This document shows positions 35,481 through 44,045 of a DNA stretch of 64,000 nucleotides, in pieces (position 1 is the stretch's first letter; the number at the start of each line of letters is the position of its first letter). The position numbers were made by a program, and so were the translations under genes. Source of the stretch: Sulfitobacter sp. HGT1 (lineage in GTDB: Bacteria > Pseudomonadota > Alphaproteobacteria > Rhodobacterales > Rhodobacteraceae); contig NZ_BLWI01000001.1 of NCBI RefSeq assembly GCF_013282155.1, positions 186,001 to 250,000 on the forward strand. Reading direction: 5' to 3'. Under the pieces are notes generated by a model. The model was not told where the DNA came from and made no database searches. It saw only the letters and a list, made by a program, of their open reading frames with translations.

Positions 35481-36578
35481 TCAGGTATTGAACAGGAAGT
35501 GTAGAACGTCGCCGTCTTTGACGGTGTAGGATTTGCCTTCTGAACGCATTTTGCCGGCTTCTTTCGCAGGGCCTTCGCCGCCGAGATTGACAAAATCATC
35601 ATAGGCAATCGTCTCGGCGCGGATGAAACCTTTTTCGAAATCACCATGGATCACACCGGCGGCTTTGGGGGCCGACGTGCCTTGCTTGATTGTCCAGGCG
35701 CGGGCTTCTTTGGGGCCGACAGTGAAATATGTTTCGAGATGCAGCAGCTCGTATCCTGCACGGATCAAACGATCGAGACCGGCTTCGTCCAGGCCCATCT
35801 CGGTCAGGAACATCTCGGCTTCGTCGGCTTCAAGCTGGCTGATTTCTTCCTCGATCTGAGCCGAGATAATAACGGCAGAGTTGCCTTGCGCCGCGGCCAT
35901 TTCAGCAACTTTTGCAGATAGTGCATTGCCTTCTGCGGCCTCGGATTCACCTACGTTACAGACATAGAGAACCGGCTTGGTGGTCAGAAGCTGCAACATG
36001 CGCCAGGCTTTGGCGTCGTCTTCGTCGATTTTGACGGTGCGGGCAGGCTGACCATCTTCGATGGCGGCCTGGGCCAGCGCCAAAAGACGGTCCTGCTGGA
36101 TGGCGTCCTTGTCGTTGCCTTTGATCTTGCGCACCAGACCGGCGCGGCGCTTCTCGATGCTTTCGAGATCGGCAAGCATCAGTTCGGTGTCGATGGTTTC
36201 GGCATCGGCGACCGGGTCAACGCGGCCTTCGACATGGGTCACATCACTGTCTTCAAAACAGCGCAGCACATGGGCAATGGCATCGGTCTCGCGGATGTTG
36301 GCAAGAAACTGGTTGCCCAGACCTTCGCCCTTGGACGCGCCTTTGACGAGGCCCGCAATGTCAACAAATGTCATCCGTGTGGGAATGATCTGCTTGGACC
36401 CGGCAATTTCAGCCAGCTTATCAAGGCGCGCATCCGGAACCGCCACTTCGCCGACGTTGGGTTCGATCGTGCAAAACGGAAAATTCGCCGCTTGCGCAGC
36501 CGCTGTGCGTGTCAGCGCATTGAACAGGGTCGATTTGCCGACGTTCGGCAGACCCACGATACCCATTTTGAAACCCAT
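35481..36578 (-). CDS. ychF: redox-regulated ATPase YchF
   Basis: A 365-residue Obg-family P-loop ATPase. Walker [10 protein letters not shown] is at 9-17; G4 is replaced by NVGES (in [10 protein letters not shown]), typical of YchF, which prefers ATP; the C-terminal TGS domain (about 280-363) ends in [10 protein letters not shown]. It binds ribosomes and modulates the oxidative stress response. The ATG at 36578 has AGGATGGA upstream; a start three codons earlier is possible. Confidence 0.97.
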   Translation of the reverse strand: MGFKMGIVGLPNVGKSTLFNALTRTAAAQAANFPFCTIEPNVGEVAVPDARLDKLAEIAGSKQIIPTRMTFVDIAGLVKGASKGEGLGNQFLANIRETDAIAHVLRCFEDSDVTHVEGRVDPVADAETIDTELMLADLESIEKRRAGLVRKIKGNDKDAIQQDRLLALAQAAIEDGQPARTVKIDEDDAKAWRMLQLLTTKPVLYVCNVGESEAAEGNALSAKVAEMAAAQGNSAVIISAQIEEEISQLEADEAEMFLTEMGLDEAGLDRLIRAGYELLHLETYFTVGPKEARAWTIKQGTSAPKAAGVIHGDFEKGFIRAETIAYDDFVNLGGEGPAKEAGKMRSEGKSYTVKDGDVLHFLFNT

Positions 36579-36646
36579 GACGTCCATCCTTTATGACTTG
36601 GCGCTGTCCTAGGGTTTTGCCGGGGTTTACGCAAGTCTTAGCGATA

Positions 36647-36829
36647 TCAGGGGTGATTGCGCGTTTGGTAAATCAGGATCCACGCAAGAAGGATAAACAT
36701 GGGATGGGTCAATCCGCCCGAAAAGATGATCGCGGGGATCCAGAGCAAAAGCACCACGATGGCCGTGAAAATGCGACCTGTCAGCAGGATTGAAAGCGGC
36801 GGGAGCAAAAGCGCGAGTACATAATTCAT
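36647..36829 (-). CDS. YqaE/Pmp3-like small membrane protein
   Basis: A 60-residue protein that is almost all membrane: two helices (about 2-27 and 40-56) joined by a short loop. It carries LLPPLSILL near the start and LLLWIPAIIF, close to the YqaE/Pmp3 family pattern (LPPLGVxL ... GYIPGIIHA). Pmp3-type proteolipids affect membrane potential and stress tolerance. Small size limits certainty. Confidence 0.62.
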   Translation of the reverse strand: MNYVLALLLPPLSILLTGRIFTAIVVLLLWIPAIIFSGGLTHPMFILLAWILIYQTRNHP

Positions 36830-36882
36830 AGCGGATAAATAGGGTCGGACGCCCCGAGTTAAAGGGGGCGGCCAGTTGCGGC

Positions 36883-36932
36883 GACGAAAAATTCAAATTT
36901 TTCGGACCGGAATTTTTGGAAAATTCCGCCGC
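36883..36932 (+). repeat. 50-bp palindromic repeat, copy 1 (upstream of trpA)
   Basis: A 50-bp unit with three nested palindromes: GAAAAATT/AATTTTTC, CGG-A-CCG and GGAATTTTT/GAAAATTCC. It is 45/50 identical to a unit at 45383-45432. Two of the five differences are paired (A-T here, G-C in copy 2 at unit positions 5 and 20), so the stem is kept. It lies 77-127 bases before the trpA start. Confidence 0.72.
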
Positions 36933-37009
36933 CCGACTGTGATGTGCCGCATTGATTTCTGTCGTTATATTCGGCATTGCAACGGGACCACCTAACAAGG
37001 GCTGCACCT

Positions 37010-37801
37010 ATGACACGTATCGACGCCAAATTCGCTGATCTGAAATCGCAGGGCAAAAAGGCATTTGTGTCTTATGTCATGGCTGGCGATCCCGATTTTG
37101 ACACCTCGCTTGAAATCGTGCGTGGTCTGCCCGCTGCTGGCGTCGATATTATCGAACTCGGCTTGCCCTTTACGGATCCAATGGCCGACGGCCCTGCCAT
37201 CCAACTGGCTGGACAGCGCGCGCTTGAGGGTGGGATGACACTGGACAAGACCCTCGCCCTTGCCGCCGCCTTTCGCGAACAGGATGATACCACGCCGATT
37301 GTTTTGATGGGGTATTACAACCCGATCTATTCCAAAGGCGTCGATAAATTTCTGGTAGCCGCCAAGGCTGCAGGCGTCGACGGGTTGATTGTTGTCGACC
37401 TGCCACCAGAGGAAGACGCCGAACTGTGCATTCCCGCCCAGGCCGCCGGGTTGAACTTTATTCGTCTCGCAACGCCCACAACCGACGACAAGCGCTTGCC
37501 ACGGGTCGTGCAGAACACATCGGGCTTTGTGTACTATGTTTCGATCACAGGGATCACCGGTTCTGCCGAGGCGGAAGCCAGCGATGTCGCCCCCGAAGTC
37601 GTGCGCATTCAAAAGGCCAGCGGATTGCCCGTGATCGTGGGCTTTGGTGTGAACACGCCGGAAAAATCCGAAGCCATTGCCGCCGTTGCTGACGGCTGCG
37701 TTGTCGGCTCTGCGATTGTGTCCAAGATTGCAGGCGGCGCGTCGGTGAAAGACGTGCTTGCCTTTGTGAAAACCCTTTCGGACGGCGCGCACCGCGCCTG
37801 A
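37010..37801 (+). CDS. trpA: tryptophan synthase alpha subunit
   Basis: A 263-residue TIM-barrel enzyme splitting indole-3-glycerol phosphate to indole and glyceraldehyde-3-phosphate. Catalytic Glu49 and Asp60 lie in [15 protein letters not shown] exactly at the E. coli positions; the phosphate-binding loop is VGFGVNTPE and GSAIV near the C-terminus. The start at 37010 begins the alpha subunit proper. It stands apart from trpB (44046-45278, opposite strand, 6 kb away), so the two subunits are not translated together here. Confidence 0.98.
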   Translation: MTRIDAKFADLKSQGKKAFVSYVMAGDPDFDTSLEIVRGLPAAGVDIIELGLPFTDPMADGPAIQLAGQRALEGGMTLDKTLALAAAFREQDDTTPIVLMGYYNPIYSKGVDKFLVAAKAAGVDGLIVVDLPPEEDAELCIPAQAAGLNFIRLATPTTDDKRLPRVVQNTSGFVYYVSITGITGSAEAEASDVAPEVVRIQKASGLPVIVGFGVNTPEKSEAIAAVADGCVVGSAIVSKIAGGASVKDVLAFVKTLSDGAHRA

Positions 37802-37838
37802 AAACAGACGGTTCAAAGCATTGCTTTCGGCGGCGTCT

Positions 37839-37861
37839 ATTGGTTAGATAATCTGACCAAT
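37839..37861 (+). promoter_or_regulatory. 23-bp palindrome before lldD
   Basis: ATTGGT-T-AGAT-A-ATCT-G-ACCAAT is a palindrome except for one pair. It ends 17 bases before the lldD start, overlapping the probable promoter-leader. ATTGGT/ACCAAT half-sites resemble those of FadR/GntR-family regulators such as LldR and PdhR, although the spacing (11) is larger. Confidence 0.55.
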
Positions 37862-37878
37862 AAATAGGATGCCCGCCG

Positions 37879-39045
37879 ATGCCCGTAATCACGACCATAC
37901 AAGACCTCAAGCGCCTGCATGAACGCCGCGTGCCGCGCATGTTCTATGATTACGCCGAATCAGGCAGCTGGACAGAGCAGACCTTCCGCGAGAATACATC
38001 CGATTTTGACCAGATCCGTCTGCGCCAGCGTGTCGCCGTCGACATGAGCGGCAGGACAACCAAGACCCAGATGATCGGCCAGGACGTCGCGATGCCCGTG
38101 GCGCTTGCCCCTGTCGGGTTGACCGGGATGCAGCACGCCGACGGAGAGATCAAAGCCGCCCGCGCCGCCGAAGCCTTTGGCGTGCCCTTTACCCTGTCCA
38201 CCATGTCGATCAATTCCATCGAAGACGTGGCCGAGGCGACAACCAAGCCGTTCTGGTTCCAGCTTTATACAATGCGCGACGAAGACTATGTGGCGCGTCT
38301 GATCCAGCGGGCCAAGGATGCCAAATGTTCGGCCTTGGTCATCACGCTTGACCTGCAAATTCTGGGCCAACGCCATAAGGATCTGAAAAACGGCCTGTCC
38401 GCCCCGCCCAAGCTGACCGCGAAAACCATCGCGAACCTTGCGACGAAATGGTCCTGGGGGATCGAGATGCTGGGCGCAAAACGCCGGACGTTCGGCAATA
38501 TTGTGGGCCACGTTCAGGGCGTTGATGACACCGCCAACCTTGGCGCCTGGACGGCAGAACAATTCGACCCCTCGCTTGATTGGGGCAAAATCGCCAAGCT
38601 GAAAGAACAATGGGGCGGCAAGGTGATCCTCAAGGGAATTCTGGATGCCGAGGACGCCAAGATGGCGCTCAAGGTCGGGGCTGATGCAATCATCGTCAGC
38701 AACCACGGGGGCCGGCAGCTGGACGGTGCGATCAGTTCGATCCGCGCGCTTCCGTCGATCCTTGATGCGGTTGGCGATCAGATCGAAGTGCATCTGGACA
38801 GCGGAATCAGGTCGGGTCAGGACGTCTTGAAAGCGATGGCGATGGGGGCATCGGGCACCTATATCGGCCGCGCCTTTATCTATGGTCTGGGTGCGATGGG
38901 CCAAAAGGGTGTCACAACCGCCCTTGAGGTGATCCACAAGGAACTGGATTTGACCATGGCGCTGTGTGGCGAAACCTCGGTCCAGGCGTTGGGTAAGCAT
39001 AACCTTTTGATCCCCAAAGGTTTCGAAGGCGTCTGGCAGGATTGA
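37879..39045 (+). CDS. lldD: FMN-dependent alpha-hydroxy-acid dehydrogenase (L-lactate type)
   Basis: A 388-residue FMN enzyme of the L-lactate dehydrogenase/glycolate oxidase family. FMN and active-site segments are LAPVGLTGMQHADGE, STMSINSIEDVAE, FQLY, TLDLQILGQRHKD and IIVSNHGGRQLDG (catalytic His in NHGGRQLD), with the C-terminal phosphate site GIRSGQDVLKAMAMGASGTYIGRAF. It oxidises L-lactate (or another 2-hydroxyacid such as mandelate) and passes electrons to quinone. No transporter or other lct gene is beside it. Confidence 0.92.
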   Translation: MPVITTIQDLKRLHERRVPRMFYDYAESGSWTEQTFRENTSDFDQIRLRQRVAVDMSGRTTKTQMIGQDVAMPVALAPVGLTGMQHADGEIKAARAAEAFGVPFTLSTMSINSIEDVAEATTKPFWFQLYTMRDEDYVARLIQRAKDAKCSALVITLDLQILGQRHKDLKNGLSAPPKLTAKTIANLATKWSWGIEMLGAKRRTFGNIVGHVQGVDDTANLGAWTAEQFDPSLDWGKIAKLKEQWGGKVILKGILDAEDAKMALKVGADAIIVSNHGGRQLDGAISSIRALPSILDAVGDQIEVHLDSGIRSGQDVLKAMAMGASGTYIGRAFIYGLGAMGQKGVTTALEVIHKELDLTMALCGETSVQALGKHNLLIPKGFEGVWQD

Positions 39046-39067
39046 TCCCGCGCGGTTGACCGGTTTG

Positions 39068-39099
39068 GATACGCCAACACCCAACGGGGTTGGCGTATC
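39068..39099 (+). terminator. hairpin terminator after lldD
   Basis: A perfect 11-bp stem, GATACGCCAAC/GTTGGCGTATC, with a 10-base loop, 22 bases after the lldD stop. No T run follows, so it may be an attenuator or a Rho-type end. Confidence 0.6.
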
Positions 39100-39270
39100 G
39101 GGTCAAAATAACCGGAGCCGGTAAGGCAGCCACGTCACAACTGTGACCAACGCCGCCTGCCGATCCGGGCTTTTTAGCCTTTTCACAGCGGTAAAACCGG
39201 TCTATACGCGCGACTTCACGCGGACATACAGCCTTGGAGGATGTCCGCCCTAAACATATTGGAGAATAAC

Positions 39271-39915
39271 ATGGCTGGAGAGATTCCTGATCTTGAAGCT
39301 TTCGTACGCACGGGGACAGGCAAGGGCGCCGCTCGTCAAGCACGTCGCGACGGCATGGTACCGGGTATTGTATTTGGCGGCGACGTCGATCCACTGCCGA
39401 TCAACCTTGATTTCAACAAGCTGCTGACCAAGCTGCGCGCCGGTCGTTTCCGCGCTACGCTGTTCAACATGAAGGTTGAAGGCCACGACGACGTTCGCGT
39501 TATCTGCCGCGATGTTCAGCGTCACGTTGTAAAAGACTTGCCAACGCACGTCGATTTCATGCGCCTCAAGCGCACCACCAAGATCAACCTGTTCATTCAG
39601 GTTGAGGTTTCGGGCGAAGAAGATTGCCCAGGCCTGCGCAAAGGTGGCGTTCTGACGCTGGTACGTCCCGAAGTTGAACTGGTTGTGACCGCAGGCGATA
39701 TTCCTGATCACATCACAGTCGACATTTCCGGTCTGCAAATCGGCGATAGCGCGACAATCGCGAACGTGGTTCTGCCAGAGGGTTCCAAGCCGGTTATCGA
39801 CCGTGACTTCGTGATCGCTCAGGTGTCCGCGCCTTCCGGTCTTGCCAGCCAAGACGACGAAGACGAAGATGTTGCAGCAAACGAAGTGCCAGCAACAGAA
39901 GTCAAAGAAGACTGA
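39271..39915 (+). CDS. rplY: 50S ribosomal protein L25 (Ctc family)
   Basis: A 214-residue L25/Ctc-type protein, longer than E. coli L25 (94). The N-terminal 5S-rRNA-binding domain (about 1-95) has [22 protein letters not shown] and the beta-barrel half HVDFMRL; the C-terminal TL5 domain (95-190) follows; the last 25 residues are very acidic ([12 protein letters not shown]...). GGAG lies 7 bases before the ATG. It precedes pth, the usual rplY-pth context. Confidence 0.95.
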   Translation: MAGEIPDLEAFVRTGTGKGAARQARRDGMVPGIVFGGDVDPLPINLDFNKLLTKLRAGRFRATLFNMKVEGHDDVRVICRDVQRHVVKDLPTHVDFMRLKRTTKINLFIQVEVSGEEDCPGLRKGGVLTLVRPEVELVVTAGDIPDHITVDISGLQIGDSATIANVVLPEGSKPVIDRDFVIAQVSAPSGLASQDDEDEDVAANEVPATEVKED

Positions 39916-39954
39916 TAAAACCGTTCAACCTTACTCGGGTTTGGTTGAGACGAA

Positions 39955-39979
39955 ACGGGGTCGCCATTGGCGGCCCCGT
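39955..39979 (+). terminator. hairpin between rplY and pth
   Basis: ACGGGGTCGCC pairs with GGCGGCCCCGT (one internal mismatch) and is followed by ATTTCGTTT. It could terminate rplY, in which case pth has its own promoter. Confidence 0.62.
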
Positions 39980-40033
39980 ATTTCGTTTGGCCTATCTGTT
40001 TGATATGCTGGCCCAAACAAGAGGATATGGCAC

Positions 40034-40747
40034 ATGAAACTGATCGTAGGGCTTGGCAATCCAGGCGCGAAATATGCCCGAAACCGTCACAACATCGGCT
40101 TTATGGCACTGGATCGCATCGCCGAGGATCACGGCTTTTCCCCGTGGAAGGCCAAGCATCAAGGGCTGGTCAGCGAAGGCCGGTTGGGATCGGAACGCGC
40201 CGTTCTGCTGAAACCCGAAACATTCATGAACCTGTCCGGTCAATCGGTTCAGGCCGCCATGCGGTTTTACAAGATCGACGCCGCCGATGTCATCGTGCTG
40301 CACGACGAGATCGACCTTGCCCCTGCCAAGGTCAAATGCAAAACCGGCGGTGGCCATGCCGGACATAATGGCCTGCGATCCATTCACGCGCATATCGGGC
40401 CGGATTATGACCGTGTGCGGCTTGGTGTGGGCCACCCCGGTCACAAGGACGCCGTGCCCGGCTATGTCCTGCGCGATTTCGCCAAGGCCGATGAAAACTG
40501 GCTTGAGGATGTGTTGCGCGGCATCAGCGATGGGGCCCCCGAACTGGTCCGCGGGGACACGGCGAAATTCATGAACGCGGTGGCACTGCGTGTCTCTCCG
40601 CCACGGTCCGGCACAGGGACGAAAAAGCCCGCGAAACCGGATACCCAACCCCAAAAGGCAGCACCTGCCAGCACGCCCGAAACACCTGCAGAGCCGCAAC
40701 CGGACGACCGGTCATCCCTGCAAAAATTAATGGACCGCTTTAAATGA
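40034..40747 (+). CDS. pth: peptidyl-tRNA hydrolase
   Basis: A 237-residue Pth that releases peptides from peptidyl-tRNA. Active-site residues match E. coli Asn10/His20/Asp93: Asn9 and His19 in GLGNPGAKYARNRHN, and Asp in VLHDEIDLA. GGGHAGHNGLRSI follows. The last 50 or so residues (about 185-237) are a Pro/Ala/Thr-rich extension not present in E. coli (194 residues). It overlaps DUF2332 by four bases. Confidence 0.97.
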   Translation: MKLIVGLGNPGAKYARNRHNIGFMALDRIAEDHGFSPWKAKHQGLVSEGRLGSERAVLLKPETFMNLSGQSVQAAMRFYKIDAADVIVLHDEIDLAPAKVKCKTGGGHAGHNGLRSIHAHIGPDYDRVRLGVGHPGHKDAVPGYVLRDFAKADENWLEDVLRGISDGAPELVRGDTAKFMNAVALRVSPPRSGTGTKKPAKPDTQPQKAAPASTPETPAEPQPDDRSSLQKLMDRFK

Positions 40748-41778
40748 CGTTGAAACAAGCTTTCGAAGATCAGGCGGGCCATTGTGTCGCGTTGGGCTCT
40801 CCCTTTATGGGGCAGTTGATGAATGTACTGGCGCGCGACTGGCCTGCCGACAGCGCCCTTGGCCGCAAGTTTGCCAGCGTGGCGGGCGACGTGGGCCCGA
40901 TGGGGGCATCCTTGCCCTTGCGCATCGCGGGCGGGTTGCATGCCCTTGTGTTACAACGAAAATCGCCGCAACTGGCCGCAGTGTACCCGCCCAACAGCGC
41001 GTCAGATGCCGATCTGTCTGCTGCCGTGCTTGACGCTATGCAGACCCACGAAGCGTTCCTGATGGACTGGACGAACCACGCGCCACAAACAAACGAAGTG
41101 CGCCGGTCTGCCGCCCTGATCGCAGGGGCGCGTGTCGCAGCACAGCGCTTCAACATGCCGTTCCACCTGTCAGAACTGGGCGCAAGTGGCGGCCTGAACC
41201 TGATGTGGGATCATTACGCGCTCGAGATCGAGGGCCACCATTTCGGGCCCAACATGTCAACGATCCTGCTGTCGCCCGAATGGACCGGTGCCATGCCGCC
41301 GTCGGTGCAACCGCGCATCGAAAAACGGCGCGGCGTGGATTTGAACCCGCTGGACCCGACGCGCCCTGATCATCTGATGCGGCTTATGGCGTATCTTTGG
41401 GCCGACCAGCCCGAACGGTTGAGCCTGACACGGTCTGCCGCGTCGGTGATGGATGTGAAGGTTCAACAAGGGGATGCCATTGATTGGCTGGCAAAGCATT
41501 TGCCCGAACAGCCCCAAGGGTGCCTGCACCTGATCCAGCATACGGTCGCCTGGCAGTATTTCCCCGCCGATGCGCAGGCCCGTGGCAAAGCATTGATCGA
41601 GGCCGCTGGCAAACGCGCTACTCCCAACCGGCCCTTGGCATGGCTGTCGATGGAAAACGATGGTGAAAGCAACAAAGGGGCCGCTCTGACTTTGCGCATG
41701 TGGCCGGGCGATATCACCCTGAACCTCGGCCGGGCCGATTTCCATGGCCGCTGGATCGACTGGACGTACAAAGGCTGA
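40744..41778 (+). CDS. DUF2332 family protein
   Basis: A 344-residue protein of the alphaproteobacterial/actinobacterial DUF2332 family. Recognisable segments are LSELGASGGLNLMWDHYAL (about 141-159, a glycine-rich motif like a methyltransferase SAM-binding loop) and the C-terminal WLSMEND...LTLRMWPGD. A methyltransferase-like fold is suggested by the motif but not established. It is coupled by ATGA to pth. Confidence 0.86.
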   Translation: MTLKQAFEDQAGHCVALGSPFMGQLMNVLARDWPADSALGRKFASVAGDVGPMGASLPLRIAGGLHALVLQRKSPQLAAVYPPNSASDADLSAAVLDAMQTHEAFLMDWTNHAPQTNEVRRSAALIAGARVAAQRFNMPFHLSELGASGGLNLMWDHYALEIEGHHFGPNMSTILLSPEWTGAMPPSVQPRIEKRRGVDLNPLDPTRPDHLMRLMAYLWADQPERLSLTRSAASVMDVKVQQGDAIDWLAKHLPEQPQGCLHLIQHTVAWQYFPADAQARGKALIEAAGKRATPNRPLAWLSMENDGESNKGAALTLRMWPGDITLNLGRADFHGRWIDWTYKG

Positions 41779-41843
41779 CCCCATCTGGGGCTGGCAAGCT
41801 GTTGGCCGCTGTGATTGGATGCCTTGAAATAGGGGGACTGAAC

Positions 41844-43016
41844 ATGCGGACATTCGGTAAGTGGCTCGGGCGGATTTTGCTGGCCTTTGTGCTGGCGGCG
41901 CTGGTCGTCGGGGTCTGGAAACGAGACGAGATCGCACGCCTGATGGCTGTGAATTCGCTGTTCGCGCAAGACAAGATTGTCTTTAACTTCAGCCATATGG
42001 ATCAGGCTTTCCTGTCCACGCCTGTACCGCGCGGCGACGGCCCCACGACCGAATTTGCCTATGGGCCCGAATTCACCCCGATGCCGCAGGTCGATGATTG
42101 GATCGCCGAGCGGGACGTAACAGCGCTGGTTGTCCTCAAAGACGGCAAAATCGTTTACGAAAACTACTTTTTGGGTACCGAACCCGATGACCGTCGGATC
42201 AGCTGGTCTGTCGCCAAAAGCTATCTGTCTGCCTTGGTCGGTGTCCTGCTGGACGAGGGAAAGATCGCATCGCTGGACGATCAGGTGACCCAATACGCAC
42301 CCGACCTGATGGGCACTGCCTACGAGGGGGCTACGATCCGCAATGTGTTGAACATGGCCAGCGGCGTCACCTTTGACGAGGATTACCTCGACAAGAATTC
42401 CGACATCAACCGTATGGGGCGCGTTATCGCGCTTGGCGGGAAGTTGGACGAATTCACCGCCGCGCTTAAGGACAGTTTTGCCCGGCCGGGGGATCAGTGG
42501 CAGTATGTGTCGATTGATACCCATGTGATCGGCATGGTGATCCGGGGCGCAACGGGCCGCACCATCCCCGACCTGCTGAGCGAGAAAATCATCACCCCGA
42601 TGGGGCTGGAATTTGAACCCTATTATCTGACCGACGGCTCTGGCGAGGCCTTTGTGCTGGGCGGGCTGAACCTGACCACCCGCGACTTTGCCCGAATGGG
42701 GCAAATGTTTTTGCAAGACGGGATGTATAACGGCACCCAGATCATACCTGCCGAATGGGTTGCGGCATCCACCGCGCCCACGGCCCCCACCCAAGCCGAT
42801 GCCATCGGCTATGGCTATCAGTGGTGGGTCCCCAAAGGGGCGACCAAAGGCGAGTTTATGGCGCGCGGCGTCTATGGGCAGTATATCTATATCAACCAGA
42901 CGGATGGCGTTGTGATCGCCACCAATGCTGCCGACCGCAAGTTTCGCAACGACGGCGTTTCGGAGCAAAACGTCGAAATCTTTCGCCTGATCAGCGCGAC
43001 TTTGGGGGGCAAGTGA
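41844..43016 (+). CDS. beta-lactamase-family serine hydrolase (class C fold)
   Basis: A 390-residue protein with a single N-terminal membrane helix (about 10-26) placing the domain in the periplasm. The catalytic motif is S122-V-A-K125 in RISWSVAKSYLSALVG; the Tyr motif is in QWQYVSIDTHVIG, as in esterase and DD-peptidase relatives of the class C fold. The third motif (HTG-type) is not clear. Function may be an esterase or peptidoglycan-related hydrolase rather than antibiotic resistance. AGGGGGA precedes the ATG; its stop overlaps the next gene. Confidence 0.87.
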   Translation: MRTFGKWLGRILLAFVLAALVVGVWKRDEIARLMAVNSLFAQDKIVFNFSHMDQAFLSTPVPRGDGPTTEFAYGPEFTPMPQVDDWIAERDVTALVVLKDGKIVYENYFLGTEPDDRRISWSVAKSYLSALVGVLLDEGKIASLDDQVTQYAPDLMGTAYEGATIRNVLNMASGVTFDEDYLDKNSDINRMGRVIALGGKLDEFTAALKDSFARPGDQWQYVSIDTHVIGMVIRGATGRTIPDLLSEKIITPMGLEFEPYYLTDGSGEAFVLGGLNLTTRDFARMGQMFLQDGMYNGTQIIPAEWVAASTAPTAPTQADAIGYGYQWWVPKGATKGEFMARGVYGQYIYINQTDGVVIATNAADRKFRNDGVSEQNVEIFRLISATLGGK

Positions 43017-43408
43017 TGACACCTGATGACAGCATCAATGTTCTGGGCACCGCCCTTGTGATCTGCGGCACCGATCCTGTGACCGGATTTTTCCGCGACG
43101 GGATGTGCAACACCTGTGACGCAGATCAGGGCAGCCATACAGTCTGCGCCGTAATGACCGCTGAATTTCTGGCCTTTTCCAAATATGTCGGCAACGACCT
43201 GAGCACGTCACGGCCCGAATTCGGCTTTGTCGGATTGGAACCGGGCGATCCGTGGTGCCTGTGCGCCGCGCGTTTTCTGCAAGCCGCCGAAGAGGGCTGC
43301 GGCCCGCTGGTCCACCTTGAGGCAACCCATAAACGCGCGCTTGAGATCGTGCCGATGGACGTGCTGAAGGATCATGCGGTCGTAACTGGCCAAGGCTATG
43401 CATCGTGA
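43016..43408 (+). CDS. DUF2237 family protein
   Basis: A 130-residue protein with the full DUF2237 pattern: LNVLGT-like start (INVLGTALVICGTDPVTGFFRDGMCNT), DxGSHTVCAVMTAEFLAFSK, NDLSTSRPEFGFVGLEPGDPWCLCAARF and LEATHKRALEIV. Conserved Cys residues (about 18, 31, 44, 82, 84) might bind metal. The function is not known. TGATG overlap with the serine hydrolase and GTGA overlap with the next gene indicate a translationally coupled run. Confidence 0.88.
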   Translation: MTPDDSINVLGTALVICGTDPVTGFFRDGMCNTCDADQGSHTVCAVMTAEFLAFSKYVGNDLSTSRPEFGFVGLEPGDPWCLCAARFLQAAEEGCGPLVHLEATHKRALEIVPMDVLKDHAVVTGQGYAS

Positions 43409-43986
43409 TCCGTGCTTTGATCGCTGCTTACCTTTGTTTGACGGCATTGCCTGCCGCTGCGCAGGATGTCTTGCGCCCTCAGGAAATGCGCCGCCTTGAC
43501 CGGTTCGAGCAGACGGCAGGAGAAGCCCTGCTGCAGGCCTTTCAAACCGGTGCGCCAAGTGACATCGCCGCCTTGACGGTTGCGCTTTCGGGCACCCCGT
43601 TGGTGGCATTTGACGAAGGGCTGGGGGGCGACTGGACCTGCCGCACCGTGAAGCTGGGCGGGATATCCGGGCTAATCGTTTATACCCCGTTCAAATGCCG
43701 CCTTACGTTTCAGGGCAACGGATACACGTTCGAGAAACTGAGCGGATCACAACGCACCAGCGGTTTTTTGTCCTTGCGTGACGGACGGGCTGTCTATGTC
43801 GGTGTGGGGTATGTCGCGGGCAGCATTCCGCCAGCTTACGCAGATTTGGCCGCCGATTTCGAAGGGGACGGGGAAATTCAGCCCGACATCGCCGTGTTCG
43901 AACGGGTCAGCAACCAACGGGCAAGGCTGATGTTTCCCGCACCCGTCGTCGAAAGCGATTTCGATATACTGGAGTTGACGCGTTAG
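43405..43986 (+). CDS. exported DUF4893-like protein
   Basis: A 193-residue protein starting at GTG (overlap GTGA with DUF2237) with a Sec signal peptide (1-19, AAA cleavage). The mature beta-rich domain includes GDWTCRTVKLGG, TPFKCRLTFQGNGYTFEKLSGSQRTSG and YVGVGYVAGSIPPAY, resembling DUF4893 periplasmic proteins. The two Cys of the first half could form a disulfide. It ends the run that starts at pth. Confidence 0.7.
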   Translation: MIRALIAAYLCLTALPAAAQDVLRPQEMRRLDRFEQTAGEALLQAFQTGAPSDIAALTVALSGTPLVAFDEGLGGDWTCRTVKLGGISGLIVYTPFKCRLTFQGNGYTFEKLSGSQRTSGFLSLRDGRAVYVGVGYVAGSIPPAYADLAADFEGDGEIQPDIAVFERVSNQRARLMFPAPVVESDFDILELTR

Positions 43987-44008
43987 GTGACCGTCAGGCG
44001 TCAGGTGG

Positions 44009-44035
44009 CTAGGATGCAGGCGACCCGCATCCTAG
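44009..44035. terminator. bidirectional hairpin between DUF4893 and trpB
   Basis: A perfect 9-bp stem, CTAGGATGC/GCATCCTAG, with a 9-base loop, midway between two convergent genes. Short T runs flank it on the plus side. Confidence 0.75.
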
Positions 44036-44045
44036 CGTTTGTCGT

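Noticed and set aside
35187..35504. 105-codon frame near the MITE-like element
   Set aside because: It runs out of the element into the ychF terminator and end; residues are compositionally odd and there is no ribosome site.
41463..43022. 519-codon antisense frame under DUF2332 and the serine hydrolase
   Set aside because: The plus-strand genes carry motifs and overlapping starts; the antisense translation is low-complexity His/Gln-rich and has no family pattern.
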